Source of the DNA: an uncultured Pelagibacteraceae bacterium | GTDB lineage: Bacteria > Pseudomonadota > Alphaproteobacteria > Pelagibacterales > Pelagibacteraceae | Assembly: GCA_902525625.1 (NCBI GenBank) | Contig: CABZHM010000006.1 | Span: 1 to 54,665, forward strand | Length of the DNA: 54,665 bases | Direction: 5' to 3' | In this document: in pieces, positions 39,002-48,445 of the stretch | How the letters are laid out: each line of letters starts with the position of its first letter | How positions within the stretch are numbered: the first letter of the stretch is position 1 | Program-made: the position numbers and the translations under genes | Notes under the pieces: model-generated | Seen by the model: the letters and a program-made list of their open reading frames with translations, nothing else | The model's database searches: none | What the model was told of the DNA's origin: nothing

Positions 39002-39805
39002 TTAACAATTCTTTAATTGTTCTCCAAATATATAACTTTCTACTTTTTTAGCTAAACCTGTTTCTAGATTACACTCAACAATAACACCACATAACGTGGC
39101 GTCGCCATTTGCTGGGAAATGTTTGATAGATTTTTTTTTCATAAATTTATTAATTGAATTTTCTTTATTCATCCCAATTACTGAGTCATAATCGCCACAC
39201 ATTCCTGCATCAGTTTGATAAGCAGTCCCTTTTTTTAGAATTCTTGTATCATTAGTTGGTATATGAGTATGAGTTCCCACTACAAGTGATGCTTTTCCAT
39301 CAAAGTAATGTCCAATTGCATTTTTTTCACTTGTAATTTCTCCATGAAAATCAACAACTAAAAAATCAAAATCTTCCTTTAATTTAAATTCATTAAGAAA
39401 TTGATTAGCAATCTCAAAGACATCATTACTTTTTTTCATAAAAACGTTTCCCATTAAATTTAAAACTCCAATTTTAGAATTATTAGAAGTGGTAAAGATT
39501 TCAAATCCTTTTCCTGGAGATGGTTCAAAAAAATTTTTTGGTCTTAACAATCTTTTTTCATTTTCAATAAAGTTCATTATTTCTTTTTGATCCCAAATGT
39601 GATTTCCAGTCGTAATTACATCAACTCCACTAGAAAAGAATTTTTCACAAATTTTTTTTGTGAGACCGACTCCACTTTCATCAGCATTTTCACCATTGAC
39701 TATTACAAAATCAATCTTTTTCTGTTTTTTTTGAGAGGGAAGATTTTTAGTTAATTTTGCACAGCCCGAACTACCTACGACATCACCTAAAAACAATATT
39801 CTCAT
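39002..39805 (-). CDS. YmdB-like metallophosphoesterase
   Basis: 267 residues of the calcineurin-like family that includes B. subtilis YmdB, a cyclic-nucleotide phosphodiesterase. Metal ligands are visible in ILFLGDVVG, VNGENADESGVG, TTGNHIWDQ, VDFHGEITSEK and VVGTHTHIPTNDTRIL. The tail has TDAGMCGDYDSVIG. It overlaps the 5-formyl-THF cycloligase gene by 4 bases and precedes yebC by 3. The physiological substrate in this lineage is unknown. Confidence 0.92.
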   Translation of the reverse strand: MRILFLGDVVGSSGCAKLTKNLPSQKKQKKIDFVIVNGENADESGVGLTKKICEKFFSSGVDVITTGNHIWDQKEIMNFIENEKRLLRPKNFFEPSPGKGFEIFTTSNNSKIGVLNLMGNVFMKKSNDVFEIANQFLNEFKLKEDFDFLVVDFHGEITSEKNAIGHYFDGKASLVVGTHTHIPTNDTRILKKGTAYQTDAGMCGDYDSVIGMNKENSINKFMKKKSIKHFPANGDATLCGVIVECNLETGLAKKVESYIFGEQLKNC

Positions 39806-40347
39806 TCTATAATATTTTTTTCGGTTACTATAAAATCTAGTTCTATATCATATTTATTAATAGGTATTTTTTTTACTCTTTGAAATAAATATGCCAATCC
39901 AACAAGAAGAGGTTTTTTTCTTTTTTTAACTCTCTGAATATATCTGTCGTAATAGCCACCTCCATAACCAACTCTATTCAAGTTTTTATCAAAACTTAAC
40001 AAAGGAATTAATAGTATATCTGGAAATTTTACTTTACCAGTGCTCGGCTCTGGTATGCCAAATTTATTAATAACTAGAGGTTCTTTAAAACTCCATTGAA
40101 TAAAATCCATTTGAAAATTATTTTTTATTTTTGGCAAACAAATAATATAACTTTTTTTTTCTAATTTTTTTAAGATTTGAATACAATCAATTTCATTATT
40201 GTAAGGATAGTATCCACCAATAATCTTTCCTTTTATTCCCTTTTTTTTTAGAACTTTTATAATATCTTTAAAATTAATTATATAGCCTTTTTGCGATTTG
40301 CTTTCTCTAAGCTTTAAAAATTTTTTTCTTATTTGAGATTTTTTCAC
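39802..40347 (-). CDS. 5-Formyltetrahydrofolate cyclo-ligase
   Basis: 181 residues. It converts 5-formyl-THF to methenyl-THF with ATP, clearing a folate storage and inhibitor form. The N-terminal SQIRKKFLKLRES fits, and the C-terminal VGYGGGYYDRYIQ is the nucleotide-binding signature. It lies next to zapA, as ygfA does in many proteobacteria, but only 6 bases separate them here, so the 6S RNA gene often found at this junction is not present. Confidence 0.93.
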   Translation of the reverse strand: MKKSQIRKKFLKLRESKSQKGYIINFKDIIKVLKKKGIKGKIIGGYYPYNNEIDCIQILKKLEKKSYIICLPKIKNNFQMDFIQWSFKEPLVINKFGIPEPSTGKVKFPDILLIPLLSFDKNLNRVGYGGGYYDRYIQRVKKRKKPLLVGLAYLFQRVKKIPINKYDIELDFIVTEKNIIE

Positions 40348-40353
40348 AAAATT

Positions 40354-40797
40354 TTAAGATAACTTTTCTAAGTTTGCTTTTTCTATAAAATTGGAAATTT
40401 CATTCGTTGCCTCATCAATCAATTTCTCATAACTTTGATAGCTTAAATCAATTTCATTTTTTAAATGTAAATGCTTTAGATTTAATTTATTTATTTCATC
40501 TTCTTTCTTATCTTTATATTCATAAATTAAAGATTTGAGTTCCTTAAACTTATTAGATAAATTGTTTAATTCAATTTTTTTTTGTTCTACCTTTTTTTTA
40601 GTTTCATAATATTCGTCCATGATTTTAACAGCAGTAATTAATAAAAGTTTATTTTCACCTAAATTTCCAAGATCATTTTTGAGATTATTAAACTTTTGAT
40701 TGATTTGAATCAGTAATTCCTCTAATTGCTCCTCTTGCCCATCTTCACAAGAAAGTAAGAATTCCTTTCCATTAAATTTAATGCTTACGTTGGCCAT
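40354..40797 (-). CDS. zapA: Cell division protein ZapA
   Basis: 147 residues. The ZapA domain is N-terminal (VSIKFNGKEFLLSCEDGQEEQLEELL, then LLLITAVKIMDEYYE), followed by a longer coiled coil than in E. coli ZapA (109 residues). It promotes FtsZ ring bundling. It overlaps the upstream coiled-coil gene by 13 bases. The tkt-coiled coil-zapA neighbourhood is typical of alphaproteobacteria. Confidence 0.9.
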   Translation of the reverse strand: MANVSIKFNGKEFLLSCEDGQEEQLEELLIQINQKFNNLKNDLGNLGENKLLLITAVKIMDEYYETKKKVEQKKIELNNLSNKFKELKSLIYEYKDKKEDEINKLNLKHLHLKNEIDLSYQSYEKLIDEATNEISNFIEKANLEKLS

Positions 40798-41108
40798 TTA
40801 TCAATTTCATCTAATAAAATATCTGTTTCTTGATTTAATTCATCTATTTTTTCAGAAAATTTTAATTGTTTTTTTTTTTCAATTTTTTCCTGGTTTTTAA
40901 ATTCATCTAATTTTTTAGTTAATTCCTCATGTTCAATAATTAAAGATGCATATTTTTTCTCTAATTCTTGCTTTTCAATTTCTAATTGATTTTTTTGCGC
41001 TGCAAGATTTTCCATATTATTTTTTAATTCAGGATTATTGAGATTTAATTTTTTTAAATTTGCTAATGCTTGATTTAATTTTTTTTCTTTTTCGCTAAAA
41101 AAATTCAT
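40785..41108 (-). CDS. Small coiled-coil protein upstream of zapA
   Basis: About 107 residues from the ATG at 41108 (MNFFSEKEKKLNQALANL); a TTG nine bases upstream is possible. It is almost entirely heptad-like helix rich in Lys, Glu, Leu and Asn, with no Cys and no catalytic motif. It resembles the short DUF4164-type coiled-coil proteins encoded next to zapA in alphaproteobacteria. A role with ZapA at the division site is inferred from position only. Confidence 0.75.
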   Translation of the reverse strand: MNFFSEKEKKLNQALANLKKLNLNNPELKNNMENLAAQKNQLEIEKQELEKKYASLIIEHEELTKKLDEFKNQEKIEKKKQLKFSEKIDELNQETDILLDEIDKWPT

Positions 41109-41160
41109 ATATAACAACTATAATATTAAATAGAATCTTCTTAGTCTAGACAGGATAATT

Positions 41161-43092
41161 TTGAGTAAACAATACAGGGAATTAGCTAATTGTATCAGAT
41201 TTTTATCTATTGATGCAGTCCAAAAAGCAAGCTCGGGACACCCAGGGATGCCGATGGGCATGGCTGATGTAGTGACTGTTTTATTTAAAGATTTTTTAAA
41301 TTTTAATCCAGGTAATCCTAGCTGGATAAATAGAGATAGATTTATCCTCTCTGCAGGACATGGGTCTATGCTGCTCTATTCGTTGCTTTACCTAACCGGC
41401 TATAAAAGTGTTTCCTTGAACGACATTAAAAATTTTAGACAAATTAACTCTATTTGTGCTGGTCATCCTGAATATCACCCTAACAGTGGCATAGAAACCA
41501 CAACAGGTCCATTAGGTCAAGGAATATCTAATGCAGTGGGTTTTGCAATCTCAGAAGAAATTTTAAAAAAACAAAAAGGAAAAAAAATTATTAATCACAA
41601 AACTTATGTTCTAGCTGGAGATGGATGTTTAATGGAGGGGATAAGTCATGAGGCGTTAAGTCTTGCAGGACACCTTAGGCTAAAAAATCTTATTTTACTT
41701 TTCGATAATAATTCAATTTCAATTGATGGTCCAACGAACCTAGCAGTTTCAGATGATTATGAAAAAAGATTCAAAAGCTATGGTTGGGATTACTTAAAAA
41801 TTGATGGTCATAATTTTAAAGAAATAACAAAGGCTCTTCAAAAAGCACAAAAATCAAAAAAACCTATAGCAATCTCTTGTAAAACAACGATTGGATACGG
41901 ATCCCCAAATAAGGCTGGTAAAGCTTCATCTCATGGCAGTCCATTAGGTGAAGATGAAATAAGACTAGTCAGAAAAAAATTGAACTGGCCACACAATACT
42001 TTTGAAATTCCAAAAAACTTGATGGATCAATGGAGATCAATCGGTAAAAAAGCATTAATTAAAGCTAATAAGAATAAAAAAAAATTTTCAATAAGATTTA
42101 ATAAAAATACTATCAATGCAGAAATAGAAAAAGCAAAATCAGACTACTTAAAAAAATTACAACCAATAGCCACTAGAAAATGTTCAGAAAAATTTTTGGA
42201 AATTGCATCCAAACTTCCAAACTTAATTGGTGGATCAGCAGATTTAGCAGGATCCAATAATACCAAAACCAAAAATCATAAAATTATTCAATCAAATGAT
42301 TTTTCCGGAAATTATATCCATTTTGGAGTAAGAGAACATGCAATGTGTGGTATTATGAATGGTATCTCACTTCATAGTGAGCTTGTTCCTTATGGCGGAA
42401 CTTTTTTAATATTTAGCGATTATTGTAAACCATCAATAAGATTAGCGGCTATGATGAAACAAAAAGTTGTTTATGTTTTTACACATGATTCAATTGGTCT
42501 TGGAGAAGATGGACCAACCCATCAACCAATAGAACAACTGACAAGTTTACGATCAATTCCAAATTTAAATGTTTTTAGACCTTCTGACTTAATAGAAACT
42601 TTTGAGTGTTGGCAATTGGCATTAAATAACAAAAGTTCTCCAAGCGTAATAGCCCTCACAAGACAAAACTTAAATCCAGTTCGGACAAAAAAATCGTCAA
42701 AAAATTTGTCTTTAGCTGGCGCTTATGAAGTTTTAAGAACAAGTAATAGAATAAGTGCAACTATTATAGCAACAGGATCCGAAACTAGTCTCGCAATAGA
42801 CGTTAGTCATAAATTAGCCACAGATGGCATTTACTCAAAAGTAATATCAATGCCTTGCCAGGAATTATTTGATCAACAAAGTGAAGTCTACAAAAATAAA
42901 ATTTTAAATGAAACTGAGCTTGTAATTTCTATAGAGGCCTCTGAAACTGGTTATTGGAAAAAATATACTGGTAGCTTAGGACTTAATTTTGGAATTGATG
43001 ATTTTGGAAAAAGTGCGCCTTATAAAGATATATATAATCATTTTGGATTAAATTCGGAGATTATCGTAAAAAAAATTAAAAAAAAATTATGA
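41161..43092 (+). CDS. tkt: Transketolase
   Basis: 643 residues. A thiamine diphosphate enzyme moving two-carbon units in the pentose phosphate pathway. Motifs are [14 protein letters not shown] near the N-terminus, [26 protein letters not shown], and the pyrimidine domain with [15 protein letters not shown]. The start is TTG at 41161, supported by AGGA at 41152-41155, five bases upstream. It opens the plus-strand run tkt-gap-pgk-fba and overlaps gap by 4 bases. Confidence 0.96.
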   Translation: MSKQYRELANCIRFLSIDAVQKASSGHPGMPMGMADVVTVLFKDFLNFNPGNPSWINRDRFILSAGHGSMLLYSLLYLTGYKSVSLNDIKNFRQINSICAGHPEYHPNSGIETTTGPLGQGISNAVGFAISEEILKKQKGKKIINHKTYVLAGDGCLMEGISHEALSLAGHLRLKNLILLFDNNSISIDGPTNLAVSDDYEKRFKSYGWDYLKIDGHNFKEITKALQKAQKSKKPIAISCKTTIGYGSPNKAGKASSHGSPLGEDEIRLVRKKLNWPHNTFEIPKNLMDQWRSIGKKALIKANKNKKKFSIRFNKNTINAEIEKAKSDYLKKLQPIATRKCSEKFLEIASKLPNLIGGSADLAGSNNTKTKNHKIIQSNDFSGNYIHFGVREHAMCGIMNGISLHSELVPYGGTFLIFSDYCKPSIRLAAMMKQKVVYVFTHDSIGLGEDGPTHQPIEQLTSLRSIPNLNVFRPSDLIETFECWQLALNNKSSPSVIALTRQNLNPVRTKKSSKNLSLAGAYEVLRTSNRISATIIATGSETSLAIDVSHKLATDGIYSKVISMPCQELFDQQSEVYKNKILNETELVISIEASETGYWKKYTGSLGLNFGIDDFGKSAPYKDIYNHFGLNSEIIVKKIKKKL

Positions 43093-44090
43093 CAGTAAAA
43101 GTTGGAATAAATGGAATGGGTAGAATTGGTAGAATGATTGTTCGATCAATTATCGAGAATAAAAATAAAAATATAGAAATTAAATACATCAATAATAGAA
43201 CTAATTCTGAAACATGCTCATCTCTATTAAAATATGACTCTATTCATGGAAAATTTAATGCACAAATAGATTTTGATGAAAACCATATTATTATTAACAA
43301 AAATAAAATTTTATATGGCCAAGAAACAGATTTAAATAATATTCACTGGAATAAATATGGAGTGGATTATGTTTTAGAATGTACAGGTAAATTTAACTCA
43401 AAAGAAAAATTACTCACACATATTAATAATGGTGCAAAAAGAGTTATTGTCTCTGCTCCGTGTAAAGATGCCGACAAAACTATTGTATATGGAGTAAATG
43501 AGACTGAATTAAAAAAAGAGGATAAGATTATATCTGCTGCTTCTTGCACAACAAATTGTCTTGCCCCTGTTGCTCATGTTTTAAACGAAAATTTCGAAAT
43601 TGAAAGAGGGTTTATGACCACAATTCATTCCTTTACAAGTGACCAAAAAATATTAGATAACTCTCATAAAGACCCAAGAAGAGCTAGATCAGCAAGCCAG
43701 TCTATTGTACCAACCTCAACAGGTGCATCAAAAACAATTGGTGAGATTATACCCTCGCTTAAAGGTAAATTGGAAGGTGTAGCTATGAGAGTCCCTACGC
43801 CCAATGTTTCATTAATTGAACTCGTCTTTTGCACAAAAAAAGACATTACTATTGATAAGATTAATTTAGCATTTCAAAATTTTAACAAAAAAAATAAAAT
43901 ACTTGAAACTACAAAAGAAAAACTTGTTTCAATCGACTTTAATCATAATCCTGCTTCTTCAATAGTAGACGAAAGTTTAACAAAAGTGGTGGGTAAAAAT
44001 ATGGGTAAAATTTCAGCCTGGTATGATAACGAATGGGGTTTCTCAAATAGAATGTGTGACATTGTAGAACATATTCATAAGAATTCTTAA
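43089..44090 (+). CDS. gap: Glyceraldehyde-3-phosphate dehydrogenase
   Basis: 333 residues. The N-terminal Rossmann motif is [10 protein letters not shown], the catalytic Cys is in [13 protein letters not shown], the His in [11 protein letters not shown], and [12 protein letters not shown] is at the end. The residue after the second beta strand, Asp in typical NAD-specific enzymes (IND), is Asn36 here (INNRTNSET, bases 43194-43196). That can favour or permit NADP. It overlaps tkt by 4 bases and touches pgk. Confidence 0.96.
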   Translation: MTVKVGINGMGRIGRMIVRSIIENKNKNIEIKYINNRTNSETCSSLLKYDSIHGKFNAQIDFDENHIIINKNKILYGQETDLNNIHWNKYGVDYVLECTGKFNSKEKLLTHINNGAKRVIVSAPCKDADKTIVYGVNETELKKEDKIISAASCTTNCLAPVAHVLNENFEIERGFMTTIHSFTSDQKILDNSHKDPRRARSASQSIVPTSTGASKTIGEIIPSLKGKLEGVAMRVPTPNVSLIELVFCTKKDITIDKINLAFQNFNKKNKILETTKEKLVSIDFNHNPASSIVDESLTKVVGKNMGKISAWYDNEWGFSNRMCDIVEHIHKNS

Positions 44091-45268
44091 TGAACAATAT
44101 AAAAGATTATGAAAATCTTAGTAGTAAGAGAGTTTTATTAAGATTAGACCTAAACGTGCCTTTGAAAAATGGTGACATTATCGATGAAACTAGAATAATT
44201 AAAATTATACCTGTTATCGAATTTTTAATAAAAAAAAATTCAAAAATTTTAATAATTTCTCATGTCGGACGTCCTAAAGGCAAGTTTAATAAAGATCTCT
44301 CCCTTAAACCAATTTGTGATAACTTGGAAAAAAAGGTAAAAACTAGATTCAACTTTATAAGTGAAGATATTTTAAAAATTAAAAGAGATGATTTATTTAA
44401 AGAGCCTGAGGAGAAAGTTATCTTTTTTGAAAACATAAGATTTTATGCAGAAGAGGAAAAGAATGAATCAAGTTTTTCAAAACACTTGGCTAGTTTTGCA
44501 GATTTGTTCGTAAATGATGCTTTTTCTTGCTCACATAGAAAACATGCTTCAGTATGCAAAATTACAGAATTTCTGCCATCATTTGCTGGATTACAATTTG
44601 AGACTGAAGTAAATGCCTTAAAAAAAGTTACTATCGAAATCAAAAAACCAATTACTTGTATTATTGGTGGATCAAAAATTTCTACAAAAATAGATATAAT
44701 CAAAAATTTAATACCTAAATTTAACAACATAATCTTTGTGGGAGGTATGGCTAACAATATTCTGAGCTTCAAGGGTAATAGGATTGGCAAATCAATTAGT
44801 GAAGAAAATTGTGAAAGTATAATAAAAGAAATTTTTGAAATTTCAAAAAATACACTCTGTGAAATTACTTATCCAGAAGATGTCTTAATAGGCAAAAGTG
44901 CTGCTGACGTTGCCCAGATAAAAGATCTTAAGGACGTAGCAGATGATGATTTAATCTTAGACGTGGGACCTAAAACACTAAAAAGAATAAAAAATATAAT
45001 TGAAAATAGTAAAACAGTTCTCTGGAATGGTCCTGCTGGTTATTTTGAAAATCCAAATTTTGCTAAAGGTAGTATTGAGATTGCAAAAACAATTATTAAA
45101 AAAAATAAAAATAATTCAATTTATTCTGTAGTTGGTGGAGGAGATACTGTGGCGGTTGTCAATCAACTAAATGTAATTAAAGATTTTAATTTTGTTTCAA
45201 CTGCTGGTGGTGCTTTTTTAGAATATCTTGAAGGAAAAGAACTTCCTGGTATAAAAGCTTTAAATTGA
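44090..45268 (+). CDS. pgk: Phosphoglycerate kinase
   Basis: 392 residues, normal length. It interconverts 1,3-bisphosphoglycerate + ADP and 3-phosphoglycerate + ATP. Visible are RVLLRLDLNVPLKNG, ISHVGRPKGK, FFENIRFYAEE, LFVNDAFSCSHRKHAS, VGGSKIS in the form IIGGSKISTK, WNGPAGYFE and the C-terminal GGGDTVAV. It shares one base with gap and is followed 1 base later by fba. Confidence 0.97.
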   Translation: MNNIKDYENLSSKRVLLRLDLNVPLKNGDIIDETRIIKIIPVIEFLIKKNSKILIISHVGRPKGKFNKDLSLKPICDNLEKKVKTRFNFISEDILKIKRDDLFKEPEEKVIFFENIRFYAEEEKNESSFSKHLASFADLFVNDAFSCSHRKHASVCKITEFLPSFAGLQFETEVNALKKVTIEIKKPITCIIGGSKISTKIDIIKNLIPKFNNIIFVGGMANNILSFKGNRIGKSISEENCESIIKEIFEISKNTLCEITYPEDVLIGKSAADVAQIKDLKDVADDDLILDVGPKTLKRIKNIIENSKTVLWNGPAGYFENPNFAKGSIEIAKTIIKKNKNNSIYSVVGGGDTVAVVNQLNVIKDFNFVSTAGGAFLEYLEGKELPGIKALN

Positions 45269-45269
45269 A

Positions 45270-46277
45270 ATGTCAGAACTAAATAATACAGTATTAAAAA
45301 TTTTAGAAAACGGTAAAGGAATTTTGGCTGCAGATGAAAGCACTGCAACAATGACTAAAAGATTAGACAGTGTAAATGTCCCTTCAACCCCAGAAAACAG
45401 ATTGTTGTTCAGAGAATCAATTTTTAGCTCATCCTCAATGAAAGATTGTATTGGAGGTGTAATTCTTTACGATGAAACAATTAAACAAATATCGTCAAAA
45501 AAAAACACAATTCCAGAATTAATATCAGATATAGGCTCATTGCCAGGCATCAAAGTAGACACAGGAGCAAAAATTTTAGCTGGTTCTCCTGATGAAAAAA
45601 TTACTGAGGGTCTTGATGGATTAAGGGAAAGATTAAAAGCATATTATAAATTAGGCGCAAAATTTACTAAATGGAGAGGTGTTTATAATATAACTAAAAA
45701 TTATCCAAGCAAACTCTCAATCAATTCAAATGCACATGCATTAGCGAGATATTCTGCTTTAGTTCAAGAGTGCAATATGGTTCCGATAGTTGAGCCTGAG
45801 GTTTTAATGGACGGTGATCATTCTGCTAAAGAGTGTTTAGAAAAAACTTCTGAAGTTATAAAAAAATGTTTTGAAGAACTAATAGTAAACAAGGTAGATT
45901 TGAAGGGAATTATACTCAAACCTAATATGATCTTAGCAGGAAATAGATCTGAAGAAAAAATAACTAATGAGGAAGTTGCAAAATTAACTTTGGAATGTTT
46001 AAAATCCTCAGTTCCCTCAGAAGTTCCAGGTATAGCTTTCCTGTCTGGAGGTCAGTCCGAAATAGAAGCGACAGAAAATTTGAATTTAATTAACAAACAC
46101 AATAATACCAGCTTTATCATGAGCTATTCTTATGGACGGGCTCTTCAACAAAGTGCTTTAAAGTATTGGTCAAAAAATATTAAGAATATTGAAGGCACTC
46201 AGCAGATTTTTAACCACCGAGCCAAAATGAATACATTAGCTGCTCAAGGAAAATGGTCAAAAGATTTTGAGATATAA
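45270..46277 (+). CDS. fba: Class I fructose-bisphosphate aldolase
   Basis: 335 residues of the Schiff-base (class I) type, seen in ILAADESTATMTKRL, the WRGVYN segment and the catalytic Lys in GIILKPNMILAG, with FLSGGQSE following. It is metal-independent, unlike the zinc-dependent class II enzymes found in many bacteria. Together with gap and pgk it forms the triose-hexose segment. The thiE frame overlaps its last 11 bases. Confidence 0.95.
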   Translation: MSELNNTVLKILENGKGILAADESTATMTKRLDSVNVPSTPENRLLFRESIFSSSSMKDCIGGVILYDETIKQISSKKNTIPELISDIGSLPGIKVDTGAKILAGSPDEKITEGLDGLRERLKAYYKLGAKFTKWRGVYNITKNYPSKLSINSNAHALARYSALVQECNMVPIVEPEVLMDGDHSAKECLEKTSEVIKKCFEELIVNKVDLKGIILKPNMILAGNRSEEKITNEEVAKLTLECLKSSVPSEVPGIAFLSGGQSEIEATENLNLINKHNNTSFIMSYSYGRALQQSALKYWSKNIKNIEGTQQIFNHRAKMNTLAAQGKWSKDFEI

Positions 46278-46881
46278 TAAAAAAAGATTTATTTACCTAA
46301 TATCCCCACCTAGGATTGAAAAAAATTTTTTAAGAGATTTAAATGAAATATTAAAACAAAATAAAACAAGTTTTTTTCAATTACGTCTAAAAAAAGATAG
46401 TTTAAAAAAAAGATTAATAATTGGACGTAAAATTCAAAAGATGTGTAAAAAATTTAAGGTGAAATTTTTAATTAACGATGACGTGTACCTTTCAAAAAAA
46501 TTGAATGCTGATGGATGTCATCTTGGTCAAAGTGATATGAAAATTAAAGAGGCAAGAAAATTAATTGGAAAAAAAATAATTGGAATTACATGTCATAATT
46601 CAATAAAACTTGCAAAAAATGCGATAAAAAATAAAGCTGACTATTTAGCTTTTGGTGCTTTTAATTCATCTAAAACAAAAAAAGTAAAATATAAAGCATC
46701 AATAAGTTTTCTTAAAAAAGCTCGAAAAATCACAAATACTCCAATTGTTGCAATCGGTGGTATCAACTCTACGAATTATAAAAATCTTTTGTTGAATAAG
46801 GCAAACTTTTTAGCTATTTCAAGCTACATTTGGAAAAATAAAAAACTTAAACCTAAGAATGCTGTAAAAAAATTAATATGA
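46267..46881 (+). CDS. thiE: Thiamine-phosphate synthase (ThiE/TenI family)
   Basis: 204 residues of a TIM barrel with LISPPRIEKN, FFQLRLKKDS, LINDDVYLSKKLNADGCHLGQSD, IIGITCHNS, YLAFGAFNSSKTK and VAIGGINSTNY, the normal ThiE order. It joins HMP-PP and the thiazole phosphate. The TTG start at 46267 lies inside the end of fba and has no well-placed Shine-Dalgarno, so the start is uncertain. TenI-like proteins share the fold, but QLRLK and GCHLGQSD favour ThiE. Confidence 0.85.
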   Translation: MRYNKKRFIYLISPPRIEKNFLRDLNEILKQNKTSFFQLRLKKDSLKKRLIIGRKIQKMCKKFKVKFLINDDVYLSKKLNADGCHLGQSDMKIKEARKLIGKKIIGITCHNSIKLAKNAIKNKADYLAFGAFNSSKTKKVKYKASISFLKKARKITNTPIVAIGGINSTNYKNLLLNKANFLAISSYIWKNKKLKPKNAVKKLI

Positions 46882-47438
46882 AAATTAATGCAGGTGAAAT
46901 TAGAGTGGGCATGTTGCTAGAGTATAAAAACGATTTATGGCAAGTGCTGAAAACACAGCATGTAAAACCTGGAAAAGGTGGAGCATTTGCACAGGTTGAA
47001 ATGAAGAGCGTAAATAAAAATACTAAACTTAATGAGAGATTCAGATCCAGTGAGACAGTTGAAAAGGCTTCATTAGAGGAAACTAATTTTACTTATTCAT
47101 ATGAGGATCAAGAAAAGTACTTTTTTATGGATCCTAAAACTTTTGAGCAAACTGAAATTCAAAAAAATCTGATAGGTGAAAAAGGTAAATTATTGACTGA
47201 GAACCTTGAGGTTACAATAAGTTTTTATAATGATAATCCAATTTCTGTAGATCTACCAAACCAAGTAACCTGTAAAATTGAAACCACAGATGCTGCCTTA
47301 AAGGGTCAAACTGTTTCATCATCTTACAAACCTGCAATCTTAGAAAATGGATTAAGTATTCAGGTTCCACCTTTCATTGATGCAGGAGATAGTGTGGTGA
47401 TAGATACAAGAAATCTCGAATATATAAAAAAAAACTAA
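46878..47438 (+). CDS. efp: Elongation factor P
   Basis: 186 residues of three KOW/OB-type domains. The functional loop of domain I is KPGKGGAFAQ with Lys33 at the tip, the site that relatives modify with beta-lysine. It relieves ribosome stalling at polyproline. It overlaps thiE by 4 bases. It is part of a translation-related stretch with rpmE, rpsU and tRNA-fMet downstream. No modification enzyme gene (epmA) is in the window. Confidence 0.96.
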   Translation: MKINAGEIRVGMLLEYKNDLWQVLKTQHVKPGKGGAFAQVEMKSVNKNTKLNERFRSSETVEKASLEETNFTYSYEDQEKYFFMDPKTFEQTEIQKNLIGEKGKLLTENLEVTISFYNDNPISVDLPNQVTCKIETTDAALKGQTVSSSYKPAILENGLSIQVPPFIDAGDSVVIDTRNLEYIKKN

Positions 47439-47441
47439 CTT

Positions 47442-48179
47442 ATGAATTCTATCTCCGCAAATCTTAATGTAATGATTAAAGCTAGTGAAAAAGCATCAAA
47501 AATATTGATAAGAGATTTTGGAGAATTAGAAAAATTACAAGTATCAAAAAAAGGACCAAGAGACTTTGTGACTAATGCTGATATTAAAGTTGAAAAAATA
47601 ATAATAAATGAATTAAAAAAAGCACGACCAAATTATTCGATTATTAGTGAAGAAAACGGAATGGAAAAAAATAAAGACAAAAACAATTCTTGGATAATTG
47701 ATCCAATTGATGGCACTATTAATTTCTTACATGGGGTACCTCATTTTGCAATATCTATAGCTCTTAAATCAAATAATGAGATAGTGTGCGGACTAATTTT
47801 CGATCCAATCAAAGATGAAATGTTTTACGCCGAAAAAAATAATGGTGCATTTTACAATAACCAGAGAATTAGAGTATCTAAGAAGAATGATATAAATGAA
47901 TGCCTTTTTGGTTTTGGAAAAATTGAAGGTGAAAAAAATTTATCTTTTAGAAGGTCTGGTTGTGCAGCGCTTGATATGGCATATGTTGCTTCTGGTAGGT
48001 ATGATGGATATTACCAAACTAATTTAAATCTTTGGGATATTGCAGCTGGAATAATTCTTATTAAAGAAGCTGGCGGAATTATAAATGAAATTGATCTAAC
48101 AAATATGAACAATATAAAAGTTTTAGCATCAAGTGCGGAAATTAATGCCAAATTCGCTGCAAAAATTGATAACTTTTAA
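47442..48179 (+). CDS. suhB: Inositol monophosphatase family protein (SuhB-like)
   Basis: 245 residues. The metal-binding motifs are [20 protein letters not shown] and the later [15 protein letters not shown]. The family hydrolyses inositol phosphates or related substrates, and SuhB in E. coli also acts in rRNA transcription antitermination. Which applies here cannot be told. It lies 3 bases after efp, and a 35-base gap then precedes rpmE. Confidence 0.9.
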   Translation: MNSISANLNVMIKASEKASKILIRDFGELEKLQVSKKGPRDFVTNADIKVEKIIINELKKARPNYSIISEENGMEKNKDKNNSWIIDPIDGTINFLHGVPHFAISIALKSNNEIVCGLIFDPIKDEMFYAEKNNGAFYNNQRIRVSKKNDINECLFGFGKIEGEKNLSFRRSGCAALDMAYVASGRYDGYYQTNLNLWDIAAGIILIKEAGGIINEIDLTNMNNIKVLASSAEINAKFAAKIDNF

Positions 48180-48207
48180 TTGTTTTAAAATTTTCTTTTG
48201 CTATAAA
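48180..48207 (+). promoter_or_regulatory. Possible promoter immediately upstream of rpmE
   Basis: TTGTTT at 48180-48185 and TATAAA at 48202-48207, 16 bases apart, end 7 bases before the rpmE ATG at 48215. If used, the transcript would have almost no leader. No Shine-Dalgarno is visible before that ATG, which is compatible with a leaderless message. AT-rich chance matches remain the main alternative. Confidence 0.35.
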
Positions 48208-48214
48208 TCTGCGA

Positions 48215-48445
48215 ATGAAAAAAAAAATACATCCTGATTACCACAGAATTAAAGTTGAGATGACTGATGGTACTCAATTTGAAACAAAATCAACATGGGG
48301 TGCTGAAGGTGATATTCTTAAGCTAGAAATTGATCCAAAGTCACATGCAGCTTGGACTGGTGGAAAGCAAAAATTAATGGATAAAGGTCGAATAAGTAAA
48401 TTTAACAAAAAATTCCAAAACTTCAGGACAGAGAATAAAAATTAA
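48215..48445 (+). CDS. rpmE: 50S ribosomal protein L31, zinc-independent form
   Basis: 76 residues opening [19 protein letters not shown], with the L31 core [25 protein letters not shown]. There is no CxxC pair and no Cys at all, so it cannot bind the structural zinc of the C+ form. Its stop overlaps the trcR start (TAATG). Confidence 0.95.
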   Translation: MKKKIHPDYHRIKVEMTDGTQFETKSTWGAEGDILKLEIDPKSHAAWTGGKQKLMDKGRISKFNKKFQNFRTENKN

